Of a DNA stretch of 64,000 bases, positions 8,328-17,249 are shown piece after piece. The notes below the pieces were generated by a model. The model made no database searches and had not been told where the DNA came from. It saw only the letters and a list, made by a program, of their open reading frames with translations. The stretch is from positions 744,001 through 808,000 of the forward strand of contig NZ_JAHXGQ010000002.1 of assembly GCF_019375475.1 (NCBI RefSeq). The letters are read 5' to 3'. The stretch comes from Saccharothrix obliqua (GTDB lineage: Bacteria; Actinomycetota; Actinomycetes; Mycobacteriales; Pseudonocardiaceae). The translations under genes and the position numbers were made by a program. Every line of letters starts with the position of its first letter. The first letter of the stretch is position 1.

Positions 8328-11117
8328 CTACGGTGGGTCGTGGCGCCGGCATAGCCGCTCGGCGAGGCCGACTGTCTGTGGTGTGGGTCGGTCGTCGAGT
8401 TCGGCGAGTCTGGTGGTCAGCAGGGTGAGTGTGCGTGGGACGGCGTCGAGGTGGCCGAGGCGTTCCTGTAGTCGCATGATGTCGCGGTAGATCAGTTCGT
8501 TGTGTGGGTCGAAGGCGCGCGCGGTCTCCAGCAGGTCCAGGGTCTGTTGCGGGTCGTGGGTGACCAGGGCGCGGGCGAGTGCGGCGACGGCGTCAATGGC
8601 GTCGCGGCGGGTGGCTTCTCGTGCGGTTTCGATCCATTCGGTGTTCATGCCGTCGGCCAGTGGGCCGCAGTAGGTGTCGACGATGCGCCGGTATGCCTCG
8701 ATTCGCTGGTGGTCGGTGGTCGCGGTGCGGCGGGCGTGCACGGCGGTGGCGAAGTGCCAGTAGTCGACCTGGACCAGGTCGGGGGCCAGGTGGTAGCGGC
8801 CTTCGCCGGCGACTACCACTGCGGTGCCTGTGAGGGTGCCTTTGGTCGCGGTGGTGAAGGCGTGGCGTAGGCGGGTGAGGCTGGTGTTCATCGCGTTGGT
8901 GGTGCGCTCTGGCGGGCTTGTGGGCCACAGGGCGGCGGTGAGGGCTTCTCGGGTTGTGCCGTGCGGATGTAGTGCGAGGAACAGCAGTAGTTCACGCAGG
9001 CGGGGTTGGAAGGCTGCGGTGACCTCGCGTTCAGGGTCTGCCGGGTCGGGGCGCCACCACACTTGCGGCGGTCCCAGGGTTGTGATGCGCAGTGGTGCGG
9101 GCGCGGTTTCGCGTTCGGGGACGGCGGTGGTCGGTACGGCTTGGTCGATGTGAGGCGTGGGTTGTCTGGTCGTGGATTCGAGGATTTCCAGGCGGTGCGG
9201 GTGATCGCTTTGTCGCCCGGCTTGGTCGTGTGTGGTTGGCTCGGGGTGGGTGTCGCCGGTCGGTTCGTTGACCGTGTGCTCTGCGGTGGGTTCCTGGGCC
9301 TGGCCGGCGGTGGCGGGTTCGGCGCTGTGCAGCAGGGTGAGCAGGTCGGCGGTGTGGTCGTCGCCGAGGTGGTAGACGCGGGTGCCGCGCAGTGGTTCGC
9401 CGGGGCCGGGGTTGGTGGCGGAGATAACGCCGTCGTCACGGACGTAGGCGGTCACGCCGGAATTCCACTGGCCCAGCAGCAGGCCGGCCACGCCGACGGC
9501 CGATCCGTTGTCCAGCACGGCTTGCAGCCGGCGGGAGTTCCCGGTGGGCGTGGCGGTCACCAGTACGAGCGGCTTCCTCTGGCGGCCCGCCGCGGGAGCT
9601 TGGCCTATGCGCACGAGGGTTTCGGATTCCAGCATGTCGAGCGCGGTGTCGAGGTCGGTCGTCACGTGCAGGTTCGCTGGACGCGGTGCCTGCGCCGCGC
9701 GTCGGCCCAGGAGTGTTGTGAGGTGCTGTGCCGGGAGGACCACCGTGGCGTCTCCGTCCGCGGCGGTCAGGATGGTGACGAGCAGTGCGCGGGTGGCGTC
9801 GGTGGCACCCGCGCCGAGCAGTCCCAGGCCGTGTACAGCGGCCAGGTCCAAGGCGATCTCGCGGCCGTCGCGTACTCCGACCGGCAGGACGGGTTCCCTG
9901 CCGTCGAAAGTGCTGTCGTCGTGGCCGAGCACGACCGGTGGTGTCGGAACCAACCGCGTGCGCGGCTCCAACTGGTCAGAGTCGGCATCGGGCTCGGGGC
10001 ATTCGTGGTCGGCGGGCAGGTGCGCCAACCTCAGTCGGTAGACGACTGGGGCGATGGGCAGGTCGCCGCGGTCTCCGCTGCCGGGGCGGTAGCGGCGTCG
10101 GTTGTGGTGACGGGCCACGACGAGGGCTGTGCTGACCGCTGCGACCAGGCCGAGGCCGACGAAGAACTCCGTCCCGCCGAACCCCGGCTCTCCGCGCGCG
10201 GCCGTGTCCGGCGGAGCGGAAGTGGTGGGCGGTCGTGGGACGACCTGGCTGCTGGGTGGCGGCGTGGTGGCGCGAGGGGGTGTCGGAGGCGGTGGAACGG
10301 GTGGTGCCGTGGGAGGAGTGGCGTCATCGGGCAGGGTCAGTTCTTCGCCGGGGTAGATGAGGTCGGGTCGGGTGAGGGTTCCGCCGTCGGGTTGGGGTTT
10401 TCCTTTGTTGAGTTCGTAGATTTCCGGCCAGCGGGTGCCGTCGCCCAGGATGCGTTGGGCGATGCGCCACAGTGAGTCGTGAACGCCGGTTTCGGGATCG
10501 CGCGGGAGCACCACGGCGGTCTTCGCGTAAGTGGGCTGTGTGTCGGCGGCGGTCTGGGCTGTCCGGTGCGGTCCGTGGTGGATGGTCGGGTAGTCGGATG
10601 TGTTGAGCAACGCGGGGATTGCCGCAGTGGCTACTGCCGCGCTGCCAGTCGGGGTGGATGGTGCCGAAGAGTGGATGCGCTGTCCGAGAACGGAGATCAG
10701 GACCGCGCCGACGAGCACGGCCGCGGTCCGGTGCACCGGTCCGGCCGCCGTCAGGTTCGGCAGTCTCGTGTCGCGGGCGATGCGGATCGCGCTGCGGACG
10801 ACGTCGAGGGTGAAGAAGACCCAGGTAGGCCAGGCCAGGCAGGCGAGGACATTCAGTAGGAACGTCGTGGTCATCGGGCTGAGCAGCACGCGTTGGATCT
10901 CTGCCGGGGAGGGTGGATGGTCGGGCAGCGGCCAGCCGACGAAGTGCGTCAGTGCCCATGGCAGCCCCGCCAGCAGGGCGGTCAGGACGACGGCGGCCGG
11001 CACTCCACGCGCCAGCCGTACGGCGAACCCGAGCACGCGCCTCGCGCGGCGCCGTGCTGCACCGCGCGCTCGCCGCGGCCGGATCGGCACCTGGCCAGGG
11101 GGGTGCGTTGCGGCCAT
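8328..11117 (-). CDS. membrane LysM-BTAD regulatory protein of the tad locus
   Basis: A protein of about 929 residues from ATG 11117 (an upstream TTG at 11147 is an alternative). Three hydrophobic helices near the N-terminus (about residues 35-60, 82-107, 130-146) precede a LysM module (about 200-263, SLWRIAQRILGDGTRWPEIYELNKG ... LIYPGEELTLP, split here by motif), a long Pro/Thr linker, another hydrophobic helix (FFVGLGLVAAVSTALVVARH) and a C-terminal SARP-like winged helix plus BTAD (LRELLLFLALHPHG). LysM binds peptidoglycan and BTAD is found in transcription activators, so this may be a wall-sensing membrane regulator. It is the last gene of the minus-strand pilus locus, 133 bases after the previous gene. 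How a membrane protein would act on DNA is not shown by the sequence. Confidence 0.8.
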   Translation of the reverse strand: MAATHPPGQVPIRPRRARGAARRRARRVLGFAVRLARGVPAAVVLTALLAGLPWALTHFVGWPLPDHPPSPAEIQRVLLSPMTTTFLLNVLACLAWPTWVFFTLDVVRSAIRIARDTRLPNLTAAGPVHRTAAVLVGAVLISVLGQRIHSSAPSTPTGSAAVATAAIPALLNTSDYPTIHHGPHRTAQTAADTQPTYAKTAVVLPRDPETGVHDSLWRIAQRILGDGTRWPEIYELNKGKPQPDGGTLTRPDLIYPGEELTLPDDATPPTAPPVPPPPTPPRATTPPPSSQVVPRPPTTSAPPDTAARGEPGFGGTEFFVGLGLVAAVSTALVVARHHNRRRYRPGSGDRGDLPIAPVVYRLRLAHLPADHECPEPDADSDQLEPRTRLVPTPPVVLGHDDSTFDGREPVLPVGVRDGREIALDLAAVHGLGLLGAGATDATRALLVTILTAADGDATVVLPAQHLTTLLGRRAAQAPRPANLHVTTDLDTALDMLESETLVRIGQAPAAGRQRKPLVLVTATPTGNSRRLQAVLDNGSAVGVAGLLLGQWNSGVTAYVRDDGVISATNPGPGEPLRGTRVYHLGDDHTADLLTLLHSAEPATAGQAQEPTAEHTVNEPTGDTHPEPTTHDQAGRQSDHPHRLEILESTTRQPTPHIDQAVPTTAVPERETAPAPLRITTLGPPQVWWRPDPADPEREVTAAFQPRLRELLLFLALHPHGTTREALTAALWPTSPPERTTNAMNTSLTRLRHAFTTATKGTLTGTAVVVAGEGRYHLAPDLVQVDYWHFATAVHARRTATTDHQRIEAYRRIVDTYCGPLADGMNTEWIETAREATRRDAIDAVAALARALVTHDPQQTLDLLETARAFDPHNELIYRDIMRLQERLGHLDAVPRTLTLLTTRLAELDDRPTPQTVGLAERLCRRHDPP

Positions 11118-11250
11118 GGCGTACTCGTTTCGTTGACAGGACAGCAACCCTCGTGCTCGCCGTCCGAGGGGGGTGCCGGCACGTGGCTTCGCGCAGAGGG
11201 TCGACCCGGCGCGGCAACGGACAGGTGGGTCAGTTCACCGGAGCGGCTGT

Positions 11251-11619
11251 TCAGGCGGATGCGTGCTCCGTACCGGTGGAGTCCCGCTCTACGCGTGGAG
11301 CGGGTGTGTGGTCGGGTGTCGCCGTCCGCGGGTTCGTGACTTTCCTGCGTTTGCCGCGGCCGGTCTTGCGGCCCGCGAGCCACGTGGTGAGGTCGGCGGG
11401 CTTGAGGTCGGTGAACTCGGCCAGTTCGTCGACGTCGATGACGTCCTGGGCGGAGGCGAGCACATCGCCGAGTGCGCGCTCGACGTTGTCGAGCTGGTCG
11501 AGGATGGTGGCGCGGTGCTGGGCGAGTTCACCGATCTGCTGTGCGGCGGCGGCTCTGCGGGCGCTGCGGGCGGTGTCAGCCTGCTCGATGCGATGGCGGA
11601 TCTCCTCGGGCGTTGCCAT
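11251..11619 (-). CDS. hypothetical coiled-coil protein in tad locus
   Basis: 122 residues from ATG 11619, with a GAAGGGA-like ribosome-binding site. The first half is strongly helical and heptad-like (RIEQADTARSARRAAAAQQI, ILDQLDNVERALGDVL). It is followed by an HTH-like segment, DELAEFTDLKPADLTTWLAG, and a basic tail. The family is not recognised. Lying between the TadG-like gene and the LysM-BTAD gene, it may be a small DNA-binding or scaffold protein of the pilus locus. Confidence 0.65.
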   Translation of the reverse strand: MATPEEIRHRIEQADTARSARRAAAAQQIGELAQHRATILDQLDNVERALGDVLASAQDVIDVDELAEFTDLKPADLTTWLAGRKTGRGKRRKVTNPRTATPDHTPAPRVERDSTGTEHASA

Positions 11620-11662
11620 GACGCTTCCCTTCTCCTGGCTTCGTTTCGGGTGGGTGGTGTGG

Positions 11663-12064
11663 TCATGGGTCGGTCGCGGTCACCCCGTGTCGCGGCCGGG
11701 CGCTGCCGTGGCTGTGGACCTGGAGGGTGTCGATGCCGACCAGGGCCAGCAGTTGGGTGGTGCGGGTGGTGGTCACGGTGACCGTGACGGTGTCGCCGGC
11801 GACGGTCACGGTGCCGGTGGCGTTCTCGGTGGCCAGGTGCGCTTGGGCGTGGGCGATCGCCTGGGCGGGTAGCAGCCGCACGGTTCCGTTGGCGCGGTAG
11901 GCGGTCAGGTCGATGGCCTGGGCGCCGGCGCGGGCGGCGGCTTCAGCCTGTCCGGTGGCGCGGGTCTTCGCGGCCAGTGCGAGGCCGCCGTCGAGGGTGA
12001 GGCCGGCCAGGGCGAGGATGCCGGTGGTGAGCACCACGACGAACGCCGTCACGGGGTCCACCAC
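11663..12064 (-). CDS. TadG-like pilus assembly protein (Flp locus)
   Basis: 133 residues. The N-terminal hydrophobic helix (VTAFVVVLTTGILALAGLTLDGG) is the hallmark of the TadG/TadE N-terminal region; LTLDGG followed by small residues and then AAARAGAQAIDL matches the conserved start of TadG-like proteins. The rest is Thr/Val-rich beta structure (VTVAGDTVTVTVTTT). It is exported through the membrane and probably a minor pseudopilin or pilus anchor. It follows the TadE-like gene closely on the minus strand. Confidence 0.75.
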   Translation of the reverse strand: MVDPVTAFVVVLTTGILALAGLTLDGGLALAAKTRATGQAEAAARAGAQAIDLTAYRANGTVRLLPAQAIAHAQAHLATENATGTVTVAGDTVTVTVTTTRTTQLLALVGIDTLQVHSHGSARPRHGVTATDP

Positions 12065-12101
12065 CGTTTCGGCCTGCCGCGGCCTCGGGTGCGTCGGCGG
12101 G

Positions 12102-12590
12102 TCATGTCGGGTTCCCGGTGCTCGCTGTGGATCGCCACAGGTCGACGGGTTCGACGGCGGTGGCCTTCAGCGTCGTGGTGGCGGGCACGCCGAGGATGAG
12201 GGCGTCGCCGAGGTCGACTTGGCAGGACACGGTCACAGTCACGGTGCCGCCGGGTCGTAGGTCGCCGGTGGAGGTGGTCACGGCCAGGGATGCGCACGTC
12301 ACGCCGGCGTTGGACAGCGCGTTCGCGGCGGTGGTGTGGGCGGCGGTGGTCGCGGCGGTCGGGGCGCGTTCGATGCCGGCGGCGCGGGCGGCCTGGTGGG
12401 CGGCGTCGTCGATGCGGATACGCGCGTCCACGCCGCGGTGGATCAGCACGGCCACGAAGACGAGCAGCATGACGAGGAACGGGGTGGCGATGGTGAGTTC
12501 GGCGGCGACGGAGCCGTCGTCGGACCGCCACCACTTCCGCCGTTCCTGGTGGTCGTGGCCGTGCCGAAATGGTGTCGTCGGTGTGGTCAT
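12102..12590 (-). CDS. TadE-like pseudopilin
   Basis: 162 residues. A charged N-terminus ends in DDGSVAAELTIATPFLVMLLVFVAVLI, the class III prepilin-like pattern of TadE proteins (a conserved acidic residue a few positions into the hydrophobic helix). Next comes ARIRIDDAAHQAARAAGIERA, the conserved helix after the membrane segment, then a domain with two Cys (about 100 and 122). TadE is processed by the locus peptidase and acts as a minor pilin of the Flp pilus. The next gene upstream is a second TadE paralogue. Confidence 0.8.
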   Translation of the reverse strand: MTTPTTPFRHGHDHQERRKWWRSDDGSVAAELTIATPFLVMLLVFVAVLIHRGVDARIRIDDAAHQAARAAGIERAPTAATTAAHTTAANALSNAGVTCASLAVTTSTGDLRPGGTVTVTVSCQVDLGDALILGVPATTTLKATAVEPVDLWRSTASTGNPT

Positions 12591-12596
12591 GGGCTC

Positions 12597-13016
12597 TCAC
12601 CCGCCTGTCGGGTCGGGGACGAAACGCTCGACCGGTCCAGCGGCCTCGGCGTGCACGTGCAGGCTCAGGAAGGGCACGAGCGAGGTCGCGGTGCCGGTGA
12701 TGCGCACCGACGCCGACGTCATGCCGCGGTCGGTGCTGACGGTGGTGTCGCGTAGTGGGCCGGCGGCGAGTTGGTCGAGAATGTGCCGGGCGCCCGCCGT
12801 TCCCGCCGCCGAGGTCCCGTTCTGTGCTCTGGCCGCGGCCAATCCGTGTGAGGCGGCGGCTTGGGCGATGTGGGTGGCGTGCGACCAGAGCGTGAACTGC
12901 ACGGTGGTCAGCAGCATCAGCATCAGCAGCGGCGTGGCGATGACCAGCTCGGCGCTGACCGATCCCCGCTCATCGCGCAAAGCCCGTCGAACCCGGTGTA
13001 TGCGGTGGCCGTTCAT
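12597..13016 (-). CDS. TadE-like pseudopilin (second copy)
   Basis: Start ATG 13016 is chosen because it lies 5 bases after the stop of the Flp-like gene. The 139-residue product has RDERGSVSAELVIATPLLMLMLLTTVQFTLW, the TadE prepilin-like N-terminal helix, and then a helix with AQAAASHGLAAARAQNG. It parallels the downstream TadE gene, as usual for tad loci with paired pseudopilins. The end of the protein lies just before the next TadE gene. Confidence 0.8.
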   Translation of the reverse strand: MNGHRIHRVRRALRDERGSVSAELVIATPLLMLMLLTTVQFTLWSHATHIAQAAASHGLAAARAQNGTSAAGTAGARHILDQLAAGPLRDTTVSTDRGMTSASVRITGTATSLVPFLSLHVHAEAAGPVERFVPDPTGG

Positions 13017-13021
13017 GGGGT

Positions 13022-13210
13022 TCACATGGTGATGCCGTTGGCTTTCTCGGTGATTTTGGCGGCCACGATCGCGATCACCGCGAGCGCGGTCACCACGAGC
13101 AGCGCGGTCACCAGGACGGTCTCGGTGGAGTATCCGGCGTCGGGCTGCCGGCGCAGTTGTTCCCACCGGGCGCGCGCGACGGTCCGCAACGTTTCGATCT
13201 GCGGGTGCAT
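13022..13210 (-). CDS. small Flp-type pilin-like membrane protein
   Basis: A 62-residue protein. Start ATG 13210 follows GGAGGAG with a 6-base gap. One hydrophobic helix (TETVLVTALLVVTALAVIAIVAAKITEK) follows a basic N-terminus, and GYSTETV before the helix recalls the processing region of Flp pilins. It is the most likely major pilin of the locus by size and position (after TadC, before TadE), although the classic Flp motif G/xxxxEY is not perfectly matched. Confidence 0.6.
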   Translation of the reverse strand: MHPQIETLRTVARARWEQLRRQPDAGYSTETVLVTALLVVTALAVIAIVAAKITEKANGITM

Positions 13211-13241
13211 GGTGTTCTCCTCCAAGGTGTCGGGCCGGGTG

Positions 13242-14135
13242 TCACAGTCCGGTCAGGACTTGGGTCAGCGCGGGATAGGCGATGAATGCCAGGAAGCCGA
13301 GGAACAGAGCCATGACCGGTAGCGACATGCGTTCGGTCGCGGCCTGGGCGCTGCCCTCGGCTTCGAGGGTCTGGCGGGTGCGCAGGGTGTGTGCCTTGGC
13401 GGCCAGCGAGCCGCGGACCCTGGCGCCCTCGGTGCCGGCCAGGCTGATCGAGGCGGCAAGTTCGGTCAGCTCGGTGACGTCCAGTTCCTCCCCGAGCCGG
13501 CGCAGGGTGGACCAGGGTGTCGTGCGGGTCAGGCGTGCGGTGTCCAGGGCGCGGTGGATCTGCTCGAACGCCGCACCGTGGCCGATGTTCGCCGCGTCGC
13601 CCAGGGCGCTGTCCACTCCGGCGCCGCCGGCCAGCGAGATCCACACCAGGTCGAGATAAGCCGACAGGGCGTGGCGGACTCCGACGCGCAGCCTGGCGGC
13701 GGCGGAGCGGGCCCGCAGGTCCGGTAGGGCGAATCCGACGGCGGCGAGCACCAGGCCGGCGACGGCGGGCAACTCGACGCCGGGACCGGCGCCGGCCACG
13801 GCGAGCACCACGACCGGCAGGGCGGGCACGAGCAGTCCGGCGACGGCGAGGGCGGCTTTTTCAGCCAGGTGGGTCGAGGTCGCCTTCCCGAGGACGGCGA
13901 GGTCGCGAGCCAGGCGCGGTCCGGGCAGGCCGAGCGCCCACAACAGCGCGACCGCAGGACGACCCAGCCGCGCGGCCCGGCCGGTGGCGTCAGTGGCGAG
14001 GATCGGCACGGGTGTCGGGGACGCGGTGGCACGGGCCAGGGCCTCGCCGAGGGCGGGGCGCGGTGGGAACAGGGAGACCGCCAGTGCCCACATCCCGATC
14101 CCGAGCCCGGCCCCCAGGGCGACGACGGTGATCAC
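13242..14135 (-). CDS. tadC: TadC, type II secretion F-domain inner-membrane protein
   Basis: 297 residues from GTG 14135, which overlaps the tadB stop by 4 bases (GTGA). It is hydrophobic at the N-terminus, with further helices (ALAVAGLLVPALPVVVLAVAG, VAGLVLAAVGFALPDL) and at the C-terminus (SLPVMALFLGFLAFIAYPAL). The cytoplasmic F domain spans about residues 160-260 (AYLDLVWISLAGGAGVDSAL). With TadB it forms the platform on which the TadA ATPase drives pilus assembly. The overlap implies translational coupling. Confidence 0.9.
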   Translation of the reverse strand: MITVVALGAGLGIGMWALAVSLFPPRPALGEALARATASPTPVPILATDATGRAARLGRPAVALLWALGLPGPRLARDLAVLGKATSTHLAEKAALAVAGLLVPALPVVVLAVAGAGPGVELPAVAGLVLAAVGFALPDLRARSAAARLRVGVRHALSAYLDLVWISLAGGAGVDSALGDAANIGHGAAFEQIHRALDTARLTRTTPWSTLRRLGEELDVTELTELAASISLAGTEGARVRGSLAAKAHTLRTRQTLEAEGSAQAATERMSLPVMALFLGFLAFIAYPALTQVLTGL

Positions 14136-15040
14136 GATGCCACTCCTGCCTGCCGGTCACCCGGGAACGCCTTCCGCCCGTCGAGGGAAAGGAACCGGTC
14201 GGGCTGGGCGACGTGGGCGATGCGGGCCAGCCAGGCGAAGCCGACGGCGAACAACGCTCCGATGCCCAGCAGCACGAGTTGCCCGGTCGCGCTGTCGTAG
14301 GCGGCCATGTAGGAGCGGTTGAGCAGCACCACGGCGGCGGCGAAGACGAGGGTGGTGCCGACGATGACCCGCACCGAGGTGCGGGTGCGGGCACGACCCG
14401 CTTCCACCCGCATCCGCATCGCGGCCTGGCCGCGGGCGGCATCGGCCAGCGAGCCGAGCAGGTCGGCCAGCCGGCGGGTCTGCTGCTCGGCGGCGAGCAG
14501 CAGGGCGGCGATGACCAGGTCGCCGACCGGGTCGTCCAGGCGCTCGCCGAGGCGACGCAGGGCGGGCGCCAGGCGCTCGCCGTTCTCGATCCCGGCGGCG
14601 AGGTCGTCGATCTCTCCGCGGATCACGGCGGGGGCGAGCGGGACGGTGGCGAGGATGGCCTGTTCCAACCCGGCGGCGGCCGACAAGGTGTCGCGCAGCA
14701 TCTCGGTCCAGGTGGCGACGGCCTCGGTGCGCGCCACCCGGCTCGCGTGCTCGGGGTCGCGGCCCAGCACCCGCGGCAGCGCCCAGGCGGCGAGCCCGGC
14801 CAACACCGCGCCGACGACCCACCCGGTCAGCAGACCGGTCACCACGGCAGCGGCCACCGTCAATGCCAAGCGCGGCGTCCGGTGCCGGCCCACCGCGCCG
14901 GTGCCGCGCGTGCGGGGCCGGTTCGGATCGGTGCCGCGCCGGCCGAGAACGACCAGCAGCAGGCCGATCCCGGTGCCCACGCCGAGCAGGGCAGCCACAG
15001 CAGTGGTGGTCTCCAGAGCGACGTCCGCCGTGGAGTTCAT
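14132..15040 (-). CDS. tadB: TadB, type II secretion F-domain inner-membrane protein
   Basis: 302 residues from ATG 15040, overlapping the end of tadA by 4 bases. An N-terminal helix (TAVAALLGVGTGIGLLLVVLG), a helix pair (ALTVAAAVVTGLLTGWVVGAVL), an F domain (about 120-215, WTEMLRDTLSAAAGLEQAI) and two C-terminal helices near 235-285 match TadB. It is the partner of TadC in the inner-membrane platform of the Flp pilus machine. Confidence 0.9.
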   Translation of the reverse strand: MNSTADVALETTTAVAALLGVGTGIGLLLVVLGRRGTDPNRPRTRGTGAVGRHRTPRLALTVAAAVVTGLLTGWVVGAVLAGLAAWALPRVLGRDPEHASRVARTEAVATWTEMLRDTLSAAAGLEQAILATVPLAPAVIRGEIDDLAAGIENGERLAPALRRLGERLDDPVGDLVIAALLLAAEQQTRRLADLLGSLADAARGQAAMRMRVEAGRARTRTSVRVIVGTTLVFAAAVVLLNRSYMAAYDSATGQLVLLGIGALFAVGFAWLARIAHVAQPDRFLSLDGRKAFPGDRQAGVAS

Positions 15041-16467
15041 GGGGCCCACCAGCCTTCGGGGTTTTCCAGCACGGCGGGGTCGAAGCCGACGTCGACCAGG
15101 TCGTCGAGGGTGTCGCCACGCAGGGCCCCGGCCACCGGGCGGGCACGCCGGTCGGGGCCGGGGCGGTAGACCTCGTTGGAGATCACCTGGGGGCCGTCGG
15201 CACCCACCACCTCGCGGATCGAGGACACCACCCGGGTCCGGCGGTCGGCGGCGCGGGCCAGGTGCACCACGACGTGCACCGCCGAGGCGACCAGCAGGTT
15301 CGTCGCCTCCACGGGCAGCCGCTCGACACCTTGTGCGGCGTAGGACGCCAGCCGCGTGAACGCGATCCGCGAGCTGCTGGCGTGCAGGGTGGACATCGAG
15401 CCGTCGTTGCCCTGGCTCATGGCGTTGCACATCGGAATGACCTCGGGGCCGCGGATCTCGCCGACGATCACCCGGTCTGGGCTCATCCGCAATGCCCATC
15501 GGACGAGATCGGCCTGGCTGATAGCGCCGTGGCCCTCCACGTTGGGTTCGCGGGCCTGGAACGCGGTCACGTCGGCATGGATGTCCGGGTCGTGGTCCAA
15601 GCCGAGTTCGAAGGCGTCCTCGACGGTGACGACACGTTCCAGCGGATCCATCTCCGAGGCCAGCGCACGCAGCAGGGTGGTCTTGCCCGCGCCGGTTCCA
15701 CCGGTGATCACCACGTTCCTGCGGGCCTTCACCACGGCCCGCAGGAACGCCTCCACACCAGAGTCCAGGGTGCCCCGGCACCGCAGCTCGGGCAGGGTAA
15801 CGGTGAGGTAGCCGTGGCGGCGGATCGACAACGCCGTCACCCCACCCGCTGTCACGCCCATGACGGCGAACAGCCGCTCACCGCCGGGGAGCTGGAGGTT
15901 GACCGCCGGGGACCCCTGGTCGAACCGCCGCTCCTGGCTGCTCGCGCGGGCGGCGAGCAGCCTCACCAGATCGGTCAGCTCCTCGTTCGAACCCGCGATC
16001 GGCCCGACCCGGACGCGGCGGCCGTCGTCGTACTGCACGAACACCCGGTCGTACCGGTTGGCGTTGATCGTCTCCACGGACGGGTCGTCCAGCAGGGGCT
16101 GCAACCCGGCCATGCCGAACACCTCGTTGACGACCTCGCTCACGACCCGCTGCTCGGCCTCGTGGAGCAACAACTGCCGACCCGCGGCCAACTCGTTCTC
16201 GGTGTGCACCCGCAGCGCCTCGTCCAGGACGTTCCGCGCCAACTCCCGGCGGGCCTCGTGGGTGACGGTGACACCGCCGCGCTCCCGCTGGTCGGCCACC
16301 TGCCGCGGAAGATCGTCGGTCAGCCGCTCACGCAGGTACCGACGCAACCGCGTGGCGGCCGAGCGGTCGGCCTCGTCCTTGTTGTCGAACGGACCGGGCC
16401 CGTCGAGCCGCCGACGGACGTCCAGCGGCTGCTCGGCCACCGGGTGGTGACTGATGGGGTGTGTCAT
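15037..16467 (-). CDS. tadA: TadA/CpaF, pilus assembly ATPase
   Basis: 476 residues. Walker A GGTGAGKTT is at about residues 256-264, followed by an Asp box (VVTVEDAFELGL), Walker B region RVIVGEIRGPEVI and a His box STLHASS. This is the CpaF/TadA branch of secretion ATPases. The N-terminal part holds the family's helical domain and IETIN-like motif (SVETINANRYDRVFVQ). It hydrolyses ATP to polymerise the pilus at the cytoplasmic membrane. Start ATG 16467 overlaps the CpaE-like stop by 4 bases; the end overlaps tadB. Confidence 0.95.
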   Translation of the reverse strand: MTHPISHHPVAEQPLDVRRRLDGPGPFDNKDEADRSAATRLRRYLRERLTDDLPRQVADQRERGGVTVTHEARRELARNVLDEALRVHTENELAAGRQLLLHEAEQRVVSEVVNEVFGMAGLQPLLDDPSVETINANRYDRVFVQYDDGRRVRVGPIAGSNEELTDLVRLLAARASSQERRFDQGSPAVNLQLPGGERLFAVMGVTAGGVTALSIRRHGYLTVTLPELRCRGTLDSGVEAFLRAVVKARRNVVITGGTGAGKTTLLRALASEMDPLERVVTVEDAFELGLDHDPDIHADVTAFQAREPNVEGHGAISQADLVRWALRMSPDRVIVGEIRGPEVIPMCNAMSQGNDGSMSTLHASSSRIAFTRLASYAAQGVERLPVEATNLLVASAVHVVVHLARAADRRTRVVSSIREVVGADGPQVISNEVYRPGPDRRARPVAGALRGDTLDDLVDVGFDPAVLENPEGWWAP

Positions 16468-17249
16468 GACGCACGACCTCCCTGCCGTTCGTGAGGGTGC
16501 TGTGCCGACGACGCGGTCGGTCGGTCACACGCGGCGAGTCGGGTCGCGACCCGGTACGCAAAACGACCCAAGGCCGAGTGGGAAGGCGCGCCGCGGCGGA
16601 GCCTGTTCAGCCGCCCGCACAGCACGGCCGCGCCGACCGGGTCGTACGGCACACGCCCCAGCGGTGCCACACCGAGTTCACGAGCGACCTCGGCCTCGCC
16701 GTACCCCTCCCCCACCAACAGCAGCACGCAGTTCGGGCACCACCGGCCGACCGCGGGCAGCCTGCGCGGCAAGTGCGCGAGATCGTCGGCATGAGCCCGC
16801 GACAACAAGACCACCACGTCGCTGGACCGCACGAGCGGCGAAGCCGGTGACCCCGGATCCATTCGCCCGCAGTCGGCGATGACCACGACGCCTGGCTCAC
16901 CGGCCACCGCGCGCAACACCTCCGGCTTACCGGTCGGATCATGGGCGAGCGCGGACAACGCCGCCCTGGCCTGCTCGGCATCCGGCGGTGCGACGACCAC
17001 CGGCACACCACCGGGCAGCGGTTGGGCGTGCCGCCACACCAGACCGGCGTCGCCACCGCGACGCGCGGCGGCGGCCATGCTCACCAGACCGGGCGCCGAG
17101 GACAAAGAGAACCGCAGACCGAGATCTCCACCGGACGGGTCGGCTTCCACCACCAGCACACGGGCGGGCACCGGCCACACGGCGGCCAGCGCCACCACGA
17201 ACGTGGTCACACCAGGCGACCCCTTCAACGACACCACCGACACCAACAT
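16464..17249 (-). CDS. CpaE/TadZ-like MinD-family ATPase
   Basis: 261 residues from ATG 17249, which shares one base with the stop of the SAF gene (TGATG). It has a deviant Walker A (SLKGSPGVTT), VLVVEADPSGGDLG, and VVIADCGRMD as Walker B, as in actinobacterial CpaE/TadZ relatives. Lys of the deviant Walker motif is present, but the second conserved GKT is GVT. In tad systems this protein positions the pilus machine at the membrane. There is no N-terminal receiver domain, unlike some CpaE proteins. Confidence 0.75.
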   Translation of the reverse strand: MLVSVVSLKGSPGVTTFVVALAAVWPVPARVLVVEADPSGGDLGLRFSLSSAPGLVSMAAAARRGGDAGLVWRHAQPLPGGVPVVVAPPDAEQARAALSALAHDPTGKPEVLRAVAGEPGVVVIADCGRMDPGSPASPLVRSSDVVVLLSRAHADDLAHLPRRLPAVGRWCPNCVLLLVGEGYGEAEVARELGVAPLGRVPYDPVGAAVLCGRLNRLRRGAPSHSALGRFAYRVATRLAACDRPTASSAQHPHERQGGRAS

